DNA from: Candidatus Amarobacter glycogenicus
GTDB lineage: Bacteria > Chloroflexota > Dehalococcoidia > Tepidiformales > Tepidiformaceae
Length of the DNA: 64,000 nucleotides
Assembly (NCBI GenBank): GCA_016719395.1
Contig: JADJZF010000002.1
Location: forward strand, 310,001 to 374,000
Reading direction: 5' to 3'
Part shown: positions 32,084 through 40,116 of the stretch, piece by piece
Layout: each line of letters begins with the position of its first letter
How positions within the stretch are numbered: position 1 is the first letter of the stretch
Translations under genes and position numbers: made by a program
Notes under the pieces: generated by a model
Seen by the model: only the letters and a program-made list of their open reading frames with translations
Databases searched by the model: none
Told to the model about the DNA's origin: nothing

Positions 32084-33190
32084 TCAGGGCGTCCCCAGAG
32101 TCACCTGGATGCTCGCCTTCTTGCCGTCGCGGTAGTACTCCAGCGTCACGGTTTGCCCCGCGCTGTTCTTGATGAGCGCGACCATCAGGTCGTTCTCGCT
32201 CGCGATCTCGGTGTTCCCCAGCCGGATGATCACGTCGCCGGCCTTCAGGCCGGCAGTGCCGACTGGGCCCGAGGCGGTCACGTTGCCGACAAGCAGTCCG
32301 CCCTGCGACTCTGGGATGTTGAGTTCCCTCGCCTTGGCGGGGCGCAGCGTCTCGAAGGTGCCGATCCCGAGGAAGCCACGGTTCACTCGGGAGCTCGTCA
32401 GGATCTGCTCGTAGACGGCCCGCGCGACGTCTGAGCCGACCGCAAAGCCGATGCCGGAGGCGGTGCCACCCGTCCCGTCCGGCGCCAGCGCGGTGTTGAT
32501 CCCGACCACCTCGCCATACATGTTCAGGAGCGGACCGCCGCTATTCCCGTGGTTGATCGCCGCGTCCGTCTGCACAGCCCCGTAAATTTGCGCCTGAGCT
32601 CCCTCGTTGATTACGCGGTTCTTCTGGCTGACGATCCCCCGCGTGACGCTGTAGCTCGGCCCCTCTCCTTGCTGCAGGTCGAGTGCGTAACCGATGGCGA
32701 CGACGTCCTGTCCGATGAGGACGTTGTCGAGGTCAGCGAACTTCAATGCCTTCAGGCCCGTCCGTTCGATCTTGAGCACCGCGAGGTCTGTCCGGGAGTC
32801 GGTCCCGGCGACAGTCGCGGCCGCAACGGAACCATCGCTCAGGGTCACCCGGATGTTGCTCGCCGTTCGGCCGGCGGTTGTGCCCTCCACCACGTGGAAG
32901 TTGGTCAGGATGTAGCCGTCCGCGCCCACCACGAATCCGGTGCCAACGCCGCTGTTCGTCTCAATGCGGACGACCGATGGCTCCGCCAGCTTCACCAGGT
33001 CCGCAGTCGAGAGCTCGTCGCTCGTTTGGCTCACCGAAGTCTGTCGTGTTCCATCGGCGGCGGGGCTTGCCGCTGCTGGAGCCTGGGTCTCAGGACTTGC
33101 CGTCGAGGCAGGTGAATCAGAGCAGGCAGCCCCTGCAAGCAGGGTAAGGCCCAGCATTCCGGCTGCCAGGGGACGCGTGAATCGGCGCAT
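32084..33190 (-). CDS. HtrA/DegP-like serine protease with PDZ domain, lipoprotein
   Basis: The 368-residue protein begins with a lipoprotein signal (MRRFTRPLAAGMLGLTLLAGAAC, lipobox LAGAAC) and a Ser/Thr/Ala-rich linker. The trypsin-like domain has the catalytic triad: His in ILTNFHVVEG, Asp in DSRTDLAVLKI, Ser in NHGNSGGPLLNMYGEV. The C-terminal PDZ domain (GLLVGNVTASGPVGTAGLKAGDVIIRLGNTEI) is about 80 residues. Such proteases degrade or refold misfolded exported proteins at the membrane surface. It is divergent from the ECF sigma gene at 33334, which may reflect an envelope-stress function. Confidence 0.92.
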   Translation of the reverse strand: MRRFTRPLAAGMLGLTLLAGAACSDSPASTASPETQAPAAASPAADGTRQTSVSQTSDELSTADLVKLAEPSVVRIETNSGVGTGFVVGADGYILTNFHVVEGTTAGRTASNIRVTLSDGSVAAATVAGTDSRTDLAVLKIERTGLKALKFADLDNVLIGQDVVAIGYALDLQQGEGPSYSVTRGIVSQKNRVINEGAQAQIYGAVQTDAAINHGNSGGPLLNMYGEVVGINTALAPDGTGGTASGIGFAVGSDVARAVYEQILTSSRVNRGFLGIGTFETLRPAKARELNIPESQGGLLVGNVTASGPVGTAGLKAGDVIIRLGNTEIASENDLMVALIKNSAGQTVTLEYYRDGKKASIQVTLGTP

Positions 33191-33333
33191 CGGCGGTCAC
33201 TCCCGTCTTAGTCCCTCCAGTGTCGGACACCTGCCAGTAGCGTCGCGTAAATGGATAAGCCGCCTTTCGACAAGAACGGTAAAGTCGCTGGTTCGGGCGC
33301 GGGCCGCATGTATGATCTCGATTTGAGATACCT

Positions 33334-33999
33334 ATGGGACCTCAGGGGAATCCGGAAACGGCTGGTATACGTAACGTTGGTAGGACGGTCGTCTTCGCCC
33401 GTCCCGCGGAGGCGGAACTCGCCTCCCGCGCCGATTGGCCGGATGAAGCCCTTATGCTCGCTATCGCCAGCCGCGATGAACTAGCCTTCGCCGTTCTCTA
33501 CGACCGGTATGTCGACCTCGTCTACTCGGCTTCGTTTCGCATACTCGCCGATGCCGGGCTGGCCGAGGATACGTCGCAGGATGTCTTCGTCCGCCTTTGG
33601 CGCCGGCCCGAGGCATTCATCGCCGATCGTGGCCGGTTCCTCAGCTGGCTCATGAGCGTCACTCGCAACCGCGCCGTCGATGAGCTCAGGGCGCGCGGCC
33701 GGAGACGGCGCCGCGAAGGCGGCCCCCTCGGCGAGCCCGATGAGGCTGCCGAGCCGCTCTTCGCCACCCATCCGCCCGACCCTCAATCAACGGCCGAACT
33801 GCACGAAGAGCAGCTAGCCGTCAGGACTGCCTTGCGGGACCTGCCCGGAGAACAGAAGACTGCCCTCGAACTCGCCTATTTCGGCGGGTTCACGCAGCAG
33901 GAAATAGCCGCCCGCCTCCACGAACCGCTGGGCACCGTGAAGACTCGGATTCGCCTCGGCATGCAGAAGCTCCGCAAGTCGTTGGAAGTCAGGGGTTAG
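33334..33999 (+). CDS. ECF-type RNA polymerase sigma factor
   Basis: The 221-residue protein has region 2 (FAVLYDRYVDLVYSASFRIL, then AEDTSQDVFVRLWRRPEAF and SWLMSVTRNRAVDELRAR) and region 4 (ALRDLPGEQKTALELAYFGGFTQQEIAARLHEPLGTVKTRIRLGMQKLRKSL). The 30-residue N-terminal extension is unusual. It is followed at 10 bp by a zinc-binding anti-sigma gene, the standard regulatory pair, and is divergent to the HtrA gene. The signal that releases it is unknown. Confidence 0.93.
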   Translation: MGPQGNPETAGIRNVGRTVVFARPAEAELASRADWPDEALMLAIASRDELAFAVLYDRYVDLVYSASFRILADAGLAEDTSQDVFVRLWRRPEAFIADRGRFLSWLMSVTRNRAVDELRARGRRRRREGGPLGEPDEAAEPLFATHPPDPQSTAELHEEQLAVRTALRDLPGEQKTALELAYFGGFTQQEIAARLHEPLGTVKTRIRLGMQKLRKSLEVRG

Positions 34000-34009
34000 G
34001 GCGCGAGCG

Positions 34010-34867
34010 ATGACAGGCGAACACATCACTCAGGAGCAGGCGGACGAATTCGCCATCGGTTCGCTCGAACCGGCGTCCGAACATGCCGTCACGGTTCACC
34101 TTGCCGAGTGCCCTGCCTGCCGCGACATCGTCCGCGATTCAGAACGCCTGGCCGCCAGGTTCGCGATGAGTTCCCCGCTCAGGCGGCCACCGTCGCACCT
34201 GAAGGACCGCGTCCTTGCCGCGGCCGGTATCCGCCGCCCAGGGCCGTTGCGCCGTGTCGCCGGATATGCCAGGACAGCGGCCGGAATCGCCGCCGTCTTC
34301 GTCGCTGTGGCCGCGTTCACCGGCATGGTCTGGATGCGGGGAGAAATGAGCGGCCTTCGCGACGACGACGAACGGCTCCAGCGGAAGATCGATGAGGCCC
34401 TCTCCCAGGAAGTCGAAATCGCCGCCCTCACGCGGAAGCTCGATGACCAGGAGAAGGAAGCTGCTCGCCTCGCCGATGCAGCGACCGGAGACCAGGACCT
34501 CATCGTCGCTCTCCTCTCAAACAACACGAGGATCGCCGATGTCGTCCCGGCCGCCGAAGATTCGACATCCATCGGCCGCCTCGTTTGGGACGGCGACCAG
34601 AAGCGAGTCTGGTTCGTCGCCAGTGACCTGCCCCAGCGTCCGGCCGGCGAAACCTACCAGCTCTGGGTCAATTCGGGCGGCAAGTACTACAGCCTCGGTA
34701 CCTTTGCCGCCGATCCGGACGGCTTTGCCCGCCACCAGACAATCGTCCCCGAAGGCATCACCAGCTACGACACTGCGGTGGTCACCATCGAGCGCGCGGG
34801 CGGAAGCCCGATCCGCCAGGGCCCGACCGTCTTCCTGGTCTACGATCTCTCGCGCCTGAAGGACTGA
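34010..34867 (+). CDS. Anti-sigma factor of the zinc-binding ZAS/RskA type
   Basis: The 285-residue membrane protein has the anti-sigma zinc motif HLAECPACRD (H-x3-C-x2-C, about residue 26-35), a helix (IAAVFVAVAAFTGMVWM, about 95-111), a coiled-coil stretch (LRDDDERLQRKIDEALSQEVEIAALTRKLDDQEKE) and a C-terminal extracytoplasmic domain of the RskA type (QRPAGETYQLWVNSGGKYYSLGTF, ITSYDTAVVTIERAGGSP). It should hold the adjacent ECF sigma factor at the membrane until the sensor domain is altered or cleaved. The start ATG 34010 is 10 bp after the sigma stop. Confidence 0.9.
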   Translation: MTGEHITQEQADEFAIGSLEPASEHAVTVHLAECPACRDIVRDSERLAARFAMSSPLRRPPSHLKDRVLAAAGIRRPGPLRRVAGYARTAAGIAAVFVAVAAFTGMVWMRGEMSGLRDDDERLQRKIDEALSQEVEIAALTRKLDDQEKEAARLADAATGDQDLIVALLSNNTRIADVVPAAEDSTSIGRLVWDGDQKRVWFVASDLPQRPAGETYQLWVNSGGKYYSLGTFAADPDGFARHQTIVPEGITSYDTAVVTIERAGGSPIRQGPTVFLVYDLSRLKD

Positions 34868-34897
34868 GCGGCGCCTCCACCCGTCGGCGCTGACAGT

Positions 34898-35767
34898 TCA
34901 CCAGCCCTCTGACACCGGCCGGGCGCCATCGCGTCCATAGGCGAGCACGGCCAGCCCCGCCCGCGCGGCGCGCTCCATCACGCTCGGCCCGCCGATCAGC
35001 ACAGCCTTCGCCCACACTTCTGCCAGCCAGCAGGCTTCGGCCTTCACACTCACCTGGACGAACGGCGAATCGGAGGGCATTCCTGTCCCGGGGTCGATGA
35101 GGTGGTGGGCCTCACCTCCGCCCCTGACCTTCCAGCGGCGCTTCAGCGTCGTCGAGGTCGCGATCGCGCCGGTCAGCCGGCCATTCCACCCGTTCGACCC
35201 GTCCGGTGCGGAGACATCCATCGCCCAGCCCGTCCCCGTGGCGTCGTCGCCAAGGCACCTGATGTCCCCCCCGGCGTTCACGAACGCGTTTTGGTGGTCG
35301 GTCGCGAGGTGTTCGGCCGCGAGGTCAGCAGTCCATCCCTTCACGATCCCGCCGAGATCGATCTGCCCGGCCAGCAGTTCCACGGAAAGCCCCGAGACCC
35401 GGATGACCTTCGCCGGATCGGGCACGCGTTGCGGCTCGAGTGGGCCCTCCGCGTCGATCTCCTTGAACGTCCGGTCGTACCCCGCCTTCGCCAGCGCCGG
35501 GAGGACCATCGGGTTGAAGTACCCGCCGGTCAGCTGATGCGCATCGATCGCCATGGCCACGACCCGCGCGAGCCATGCGTCCTCGATGACCTCGCCCCGG
35601 TTCAGCCTCGAGAGCAGGCTCTGTTCGCGGAAGCGCGAGAAGCGCTCCTCCTGCTGTTCGAACAGCAGCCGCACGCCGATGAACGCGCCGGGCGGCGGCG
35701 CCCCTGCCGTCTCGATGAACAGGTCGATATCGGTGTCCATCGCCCGAAAGCTCTCGTGCGATTCCAA
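34898..35767 (-). CDS. apbE: FAD:protein FMN transferase (ApbE family)
   Basis: ApbE covalently attaches FMN to threonine residues of flavoproteins such as Rnf/Nqr subunits. The protein shows FRAMDTDIDLFIET at its start, IDLGGIVKGWTADLAAEHL (flavin-binding), FVNAGGDIRCLGDD and HHLIDPGTGMPSDSPFVQV with the metal-binding aspartate. I chose TTG 35767 because AAGGAG lies 5 bp upstream (289 residues); ATG 35740 within the conserved motif would cut the family start. No export signal is visible, unlike most ApbE proteins. No target flavoprotein is encoded nearby. The next gene is divergent. Confidence 0.88.
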   Translation of the reverse strand: MESHESFRAMDTDIDLFIETAGAPPPGAFIGVRLLFEQQEERFSRFREQSLLSRLNRGEVIEDAWLARVVAMAIDAHQLTGGYFNPMVLPALAKAGYDRTFKEIDAEGPLEPQRVPDPAKVIRVSGLSVELLAGQIDLGGIVKGWTADLAAEHLATDHQNAFVNAGGDIRCLGDDATGTGWAMDVSAPDGSNGWNGRLTGAIATSTTLKRRWKVRGGGEAHHLIDPGTGMPSDSPFVQVSVKAEACWLAEVWAKAVLIGGPSVMERAARAGLAVLAYGRDGARPVSEGW

Positions 35768-35811
35768 TCGTGCTCCTTCACCTTCTGCCCGGTTCGCGCT
35801 AGGGTGAGTCT

Positions 35812-36759
35812 GTGACAGAGAGCATATCGCCTGAAGTGGCGGCAAGGCCGCTCTTCATCCTCAATCCGAACTCCGGCGGCGGCCGTACAAAGAAGCGCGT
35901 CGGCACCATCATCGATGCCATCGAGCGCGCCGGGCTCGCCGCCGACATCGTTTTCACGACTCACCGCGGCCACGGCACCGAACTCGCCGATGAAGCCATC
36001 GACGCCGGCCGCGAGTTCCTCGTTGCCTGTGGTGGCGATGGGACCGTCTTCGAGGTTGCCAACGGCATCCTTGCCAGGGGCGCGGGCGATCGCGTCCGGC
36101 TCGGCACTATCGGCCTCGGCACCGGCAAAGACATCGCGAAGGCCCTGGGTATTACCCGTGGCAGCCTCGCCATCAAGGCGATTACCGCCGGCCTCGAACG
36201 TCGCATCGATGCCGGAAAAGTCACCGCCCGCGACGAAAATGGCCAGGAACAGGTCCGCTACTTCCTCCTCGCCGCTTCGGCAGGCTGGGTTCCCGAGATT
36301 TCGCAGTCAACACCGCGCTGGCTCAAGCGCCTCGGCGATACCGCCCCGTACATGGTCATGACCGGTGTGAAGATGCTCGGACCAATGGGCCGCCAGTTCA
36401 CGCTCGCCATCGATGGGATGGCGTACGACGGCCGCTACAACTCCGTCAGCGTCCACAACATGGAACTCTGGGGCGGAGACCTCGTAGCCGCCCCTGGCGC
36501 CGCGCCGGATGACGGCATCCTCGATGTCATCCGCTGGGGCGACCTTGGCCGCCGAGCCGTCCTCCAGGCGGTCGACGGTCAGCGGAAAGGCGGCACCCAC
36601 GTCGACATGGAAGGCGTCGACCGCCACCCGGCGAAGATCGTCGAACTCTCTTCGCCGAAACGCTCACGGCTCGACCTCGATGGCGAGCTTGGTGGCTTCC
36701 TCCCGGCGAAGATCGAGATCGTCCCCGGCGCCCTCCGTTTCGTCGCGCCGCTTGCCTAA
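35812..36759 (+). CDS. Diacylglycerol kinase-family lipid kinase
   Basis: From GTG 35812 the 315-residue protein shows the family motifs PLFILNPNSGGGRTKKR (about 13-29), LVACGGDGTVFEVANGIL (the GGDGT nucleotide site, about 71-88) and IGLGTGKDIAKALGI, followed by a beta-rich C-terminal domain (MELWGGDLVAAPGAAPDDGILDVI). It belongs to the YegS/BmrU/DagK group that phosphorylates diacylglycerol, sphingoid bases or other lipids. It starts 44 bp from the apbE start on the other strand and overlaps the MOSC gene by 4 bp tail to tail. Confidence 0.9.
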   Translation: MTESISPEVAARPLFILNPNSGGGRTKKRVGTIIDAIERAGLAADIVFTTHRGHGTELADEAIDAGREFLVACGGDGTVFEVANGILARGAGDRVRLGTIGLGTGKDIAKALGITRGSLAIKAITAGLERRIDAGKVTARDENGQEQVRYFLLAASAGWVPEISQSTPRWLKRLGDTAPYMVMTGVKMLGPMGRQFTLAIDGMAYDGRYNSVSVHNMELWGGDLVAAPGAAPDDGILDVIRWGDLGRRAVLQAVDGQRKGGTHVDMEGVDRHPAKIVELSSPKRSRLDLDGELGGFLPAKIEIVPGALRFVAPLA

Positions 36760-37334
36760 ACCGGTCTCAGTGGCTCCGCGCTTCCGCCGGGCAGCTCGAC
36801 CACGATCGCGTCGCCGGGACGGACTTCTCCGCCTGAAACGACCACGGCCATCACGCCGGCTCGCCGCTCGGTCACGTTCCCGGCGCCATCCTGCGTGATG
36901 CAAGCCTTCATCAGGCCAGCCTGCAGGCCGTTGAGTTGTCCACAGGGGTTCCGCAGGCCCGTCACCCGGATCGCGGCCGTTGCTCCCAGGTGCAACACAG
37001 CGCCCGTTGGCAATCCGAGGATGTCGATCCCCCGTGTCGTGATGTTCTCGCCCATCTGCCCGGGTCCAACCGCGAAGCCTTGCTCCCCGAGTTGTTCGTG
37101 CAGCTCGGAGTGAATCAGGTGCACCTGCCGCAGGTTCGGCTGAGTCGGGTCGATAGCGACCCGTGAGCGGTGTCTCACGGTTGTCCCCGAGTGCACATCG
37201 CCTTCCACGCCAAGGCCCTCGATCAGGCGGATCGAGTCTGTTTCTGACTTCGAAAACGTGTATTCCGCGCTTCGGTGTACTGCTTCCACAGTCCCGGCCA
37301 GAGGTCTGGTGCCCCTCCGTAGTGTCTCCTGCAT
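36756..37334 (-). CDS. MOSC-domain protein
   Basis: The 192-residue product from ATG 37334 (MQETLRRGTRPLAGTVEAVHRS) has the MOSC features GLGVEGDVHSGTTVRHRSR, GENITTRGIDILGLPTGAVLHLG and LRNPCGQLNGLQAGLM, in which the N-P-C motif holds the conserved cysteine for molybdenum-cofactor or sulphur binding. Stand-alone MOSC proteins (YiiM type) are thought to handle sulphur transfer or reduce N-hydroxylated compounds. The frame is open to 37433, but that part has no family similarity. Confidence 0.85.
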   Translation of the reverse strand: MQETLRRGTRPLAGTVEAVHRSAEYTFSKSETDSIRLIEGLGVEGDVHSGTTVRHRSRVAIDPTQPNLRQVHLIHSELHEQLGEQGFAVGPGQMGENITTRGIDILGLPTGAVLHLGATAAIRVTGLRNPCGQLNGLQAGLMKACITQDGAGNVTERRAGVMAVVVSGGEVRPGDAIVVELPGGSAEPLRPV

Positions 37335-37452
37335 AGGCCGAACGACGGTCGGACACCGTGCTCGCTTTCCAGGCGACGCCCGGCCCGCCACGTACCCCGG
37401 ATGCCGTACACTTCCTTCGCACCACGCAAACAAACCTCACAAGGAAGTCCAC

Positions 37453-38634
37453 ATGCGCGAAGTCGTCATTGTCGACGCGATCCGCACGCCCCTCGGGCGG
37501 CGCGGAGGCGTCTTCTCCCAGAACCACCCCATCGAAACCTCGTCACTCCTCCTCAAGGAACTCGCGAAGCGCAACAGCTTCGACCCCGAGATCGTCGACG
37601 ACGTGATCTATGGCTGCGTCAGTGAAGTCGGCGCGCAATCCACCAACCTCGCTCGCAATGTCGTGCTCACCGCCGGCTGGCCGTACACCATCCCCGGCGT
37701 CACCCTCGATCGCCAGTGCTCCTCCAGCCAGCAGGCTGTCCACTTCGCCGCCAACCAGATTGGCTCCGGCGTCCACGAGGTTGTCGTGGCGGGCGGCACC
37801 GAGTTCATGTCGCAGATCCCGCTCGGCGCGAACGTCGGCCAGAACATGGGCTACCCCTTCACCCAGGCGATGCAGGACCAGTACGACCTCACCTCGCAGG
37901 GCCTTTCTGCCGAGCGCATCGCCGACAAGTGGGGCATCACCCGGGGCGAGGCCGATGAGTTCGCTGTCGAAAGCCAGATGAAGGCCGCCCGTGCCCAGAA
38001 AGAAGGGCGCTTCAAGGGCGAGATGGTCCCGGTGCCCGGCAAGAAGAAGAACAAGAACGCCGATGGCACCGAGGAACTCGTCGATGCCGTCATCGACTTT
38101 GATGAAGGCATCCGCCCGAACACCACCCTCGAAGTTCTCACCGCGCTGAAGCCCAGCTTCCGCGAGAACGGCGTCCATCACGCCGGCAACTCCAGCCAGA
38201 TCACCGATGGTTCGTCCGCTGTCCTCCTTACTCACCTCGATAAGGCGAAGGAGATGGGCTGGAAGCCTCGCGCCCGCATCGTTTCCCAGGCCGTCGTTGG
38301 CTCGGATCCGGCGCTGATGCTCACCGGCCCGATCACTGCTACTCCGCTGGCCCTCCAGCGTGCGGGACTCACCATGCGGGACATCGACCTCGTGGAGATC
38401 AACGAGGCGTTCGCCAGCGTCGTCCTTTCGTGGAAGCGCGAAATGAACGCCGACATGAGCAAGGTCAACGTCAACGGCGGCGCAATCGCCCTCGGGCACC
38501 CCACCGGCTGCACCGGTGCGCGCCTCTTCGGCACCATCATCAACGAACTCGAGCGCACCGGCGGCCGCTACGGTCTCATCACCATGTGCGTCGGCGGCGG
38601 CATCGGCACAGCGACCGTTGTCGAACGCATCTGA
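37453..38634 (+). CDS. Acetyl-CoA acetyltransferase (classical thiolase)
   Basis: ATG 37453 is preceded by AAGGAAG (37441-37447) and gives MREVVIVDAIRTPLGRRGGVF, the family N-terminus. Catalytic residues are Cys in LDRQCSSSQQAVHFAAN (about residue 91), His in NVNGGAIALGHPTGCTGARLF and Cys in LITMCVGGGIGTATVVERI. At 393 residues it is of typical length. It degrades or forms acetoacetyl-CoA or longer 3-ketoacyl-CoA. It stands alone, divergent from the MOSC gene; the second thiolase in the window (24768) is of the SCP2 type. Confidence 0.92.
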   Translation: MREVVIVDAIRTPLGRRGGVFSQNHPIETSSLLLKELAKRNSFDPEIVDDVIYGCVSEVGAQSTNLARNVVLTAGWPYTIPGVTLDRQCSSSQQAVHFAANQIGSGVHEVVVAGGTEFMSQIPLGANVGQNMGYPFTQAMQDQYDLTSQGLSAERIADKWGITRGEADEFAVESQMKAARAQKEGRFKGEMVPVPGKKKNKNADGTEELVDAVIDFDEGIRPNTTLEVLTALKPSFRENGVHHAGNSSQITDGSSAVLLTHLDKAKEMGWKPRARIVSQAVVGSDPALMLTGPITATPLALQRAGLTMRDIDLVEINEAFASVVLSWKREMNADMSKVNVNGGAIALGHPTGCTGARLFGTIINELERTGGRYGLITMCVGGGIGTATVVERI

Positions 38635-38703
38635 CCTGGTCCGGCTGAGGGTCAATTCGCGAGGCGGGCACGAGAGTGCCCGCCTCGGTCTATGATCCCG
38701 GGA

Positions 38704-39459
38704 ATGACTCGGCTCTTCGTGGCAGGTCACAGCGACTCCGGGACGGCGTTCCTTCCCGAAGGCGTCCTTCCGTGGCCCGAACGCACCCGCGCCTGGGTCG
38801 AGGCCGGGACCGGCGAACCGTGCGAACTCCGCGAGGTTCGCTTCGCTGCCATGGGCTCCCGTGCAGTCGACTACCTTGTCGGCGCGGTCGAGAAAGCGGA
38901 GCCAGACATCGTCATCCTCCCGCTGACGGGGTTCGTGATCGCCGTCGGGACGGTCGCAGAGAGCGTACGCGCCCGTTTCAGCCCTCGCGCAGCGCGACTC
39001 TTCCTCGCCTCCGAAGCTCGCTTCCAGGGGCACACGCGTGAAGGCCGCCTTCGCCGCTCGGCAAACCGCGCCGCCCGGAAGGCGGCCCGCCGGGTGCTCG
39101 GCACTCGCCCGCTTTCGACCGTTGAACAGACCACCGCGATCTTCGAGGAGATCATGGACCGTCTCGCCCGAAGGGAGTCGACCCAGGTTGTCGTGGTTCG
39201 CGATGTGCGTTTCTCCAAAGAGGTCCAGGAGCGCGAGCCGCGCGTCCACGAGCGTTTCGATCGCATGGAGGCTCCCCTGCTCGCCGTGGCAGCGCGGCAC
39301 CACTTCGTCGTGGCCGATCTCGAAGGGGCGATCAGCCGGGCTCCCGATCGAGACGTCTTCTACCAGGATGACGGCGTCCATACGACTGCAGCGTTCCACG
39401 ACGTCTACCTCCAGTTGATGCAGGAGGCGGTCGGCCAGGCACTTGCCACGCGCGCATAG
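38704..39459 (+). CDS. SGNH/GDSL-type hydrolase-like protein
   Basis: The 251-residue protein begins MTRLFVAGHSDSGTAFLPEG, in which GHSDSG fits block I of SGNH hydrolases (nucleophile Ser), and ends with VFYQDDGVHTTAAFHDVYLQLM, which fits the catalytic D-x-x-H of block V. Between them, PDIVILPLTGFVIAVGTVAES could be block III although the usual G-x-ND is absent. The order of blocks and length support an esterase-like fold; substrate unknown. No signal peptide. A hairpin terminator follows immediately. Confidence 0.6.
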   Translation: MTRLFVAGHSDSGTAFLPEGVLPWPERTRAWVEAGTGEPCELREVRFAAMGSRAVDYLVGAVEKAEPDIVILPLTGFVIAVGTVAESVRARFSPRAARLFLASEARFQGHTREGRLRRSANRAARKAARRVLGTRPLSTVEQTTAIFEEIMDRLARRESTQVVVVRDVRFSKEVQEREPRVHERFDRMEAPLLAVAARHHFVVADLEGAISRAPDRDVFYQDDGVHTTAAFHDVYLQLMQEAVGQALATRA

Positions 39460-39460
39460 G

Positions 39461-39488
39461 AAGGGGGTCCATGCGCTGGATCCCCCCT
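39461..39488. terminator. Hairpin terminator between convergent genes
   Basis: AGGGGGTCCA and TGGATCCCCCCT form a stem of about ten pairs with one wobble around TGCGC. It starts two bases after the SGNH stop and ends 20 bp before the stop of the reverse-strand gene, so it probably serves both. Confidence 0.65.
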
Positions 39489-39507
39489 CCGACGCCTGCT
39501 TGGCCGC

Positions 39508-39939
39508 TCAGGTCCCGGTGATTTCCCTCACCCGGTCGAAGTACCGCCGGCACACCGATTCTGAGTCCTCCGGCGCGTCGTCGTGGACGGCGGCGACTAC
39601 CTCCCAGTCATCGAGGTGTCCGTAGTACACCTCGCCGCCGACCGCAGCAGCGATGCCATGTGGGTTCGCCACAGTCCGGCACGACCCCGGTGGACGGTCC
39701 AGCCTGCGGATCGCCACCCCGGCGTCATCGATCGACTCGACGACGCCGCGAAACCAGCGCCAGGCGATTTCCGGCAGGCCACTGCCCTCATCGATGGCTA
39801 CCAGTTGCTGACGGCGGATACGGACCTTATCCCGGACCAACTGCGAGAACACCGCGCGGGTGGTCTCTCCCGATTCGACAAGGCGCACGGTGCACCCCGT
39901 CTGGTCGCATTCCACGACCGTACCAAGTACGAAACTCAA
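39508..39939 (-). CDS. Hypothetical protein, 143 residues
   Basis: The frame starts with TTG 39939 (read LSFVLGTVVECDQTGCTVRLVESGE), with CAGGAG about 11 bp upstream. The sequence alternates beta strands (TVRLVESGETTRAVFSQLVRDKVRIRRQQLVAIDEG) with an acidic C-terminus (HLDDWEVVAAVHDDAPEDSESV), and begins like a small SH3- or PilZ-like barrel, but I recognise no family. No membrane segment or signal. A 19-codon open frame with a very strong ribosome-binding site and a G/C hairpin lies just upstream and may control it. Confidence 0.55.
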   Translation of the reverse strand: MSFVLGTVVECDQTGCTVRLVESGETTRAVFSQLVRDKVRIRRQQLVAIDEGSGLPEIAWRWFRGVVESIDDAGVAIRRLDRPPGSCRTVANPHGIAAAVGGEVYYGHLDDWEVVAAVHDDAPEDSESVCRRYFDRVREITGT

Positions 39940-39996
39940 GTGGTTCTGACTCCTGAAGTGCGCGGGCGTCGCCCGCGGGCCACTTCGCCCGCCGCG

Positions 39997-40056
39997 CTAC
40001 GCCGCGAGGCGCGCCCGGGTGGCGAAGGTCATCGTGGAAGCTGTTGCAGTTTGCAT
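39997..40056 (-). CDS. Candidate 19-codon leader peptide
   Basis: MQTATASTMTFATRARLAA is preceded by AGGAGGTG 6 bp before the ATG, among the best ribosome-binding sites in the window. It ends 57 bp before the TTG start of the 143-residue gene; a GCGGGC/GCCCGC hairpin lies between. The site argues for translation; a peptide function is not implied, and coupling or attenuation of the next gene is the simplest reading. Confidence 0.35.
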   Translation of the reverse strand: MQTATASTMTFATRARLAA

Positions 40057-40116
40057 AGACACCTCCTCTTCGCTCGCAGGAATGGTAGGCATACCACTCG
40101 CGGATGGCAAGCCTGC

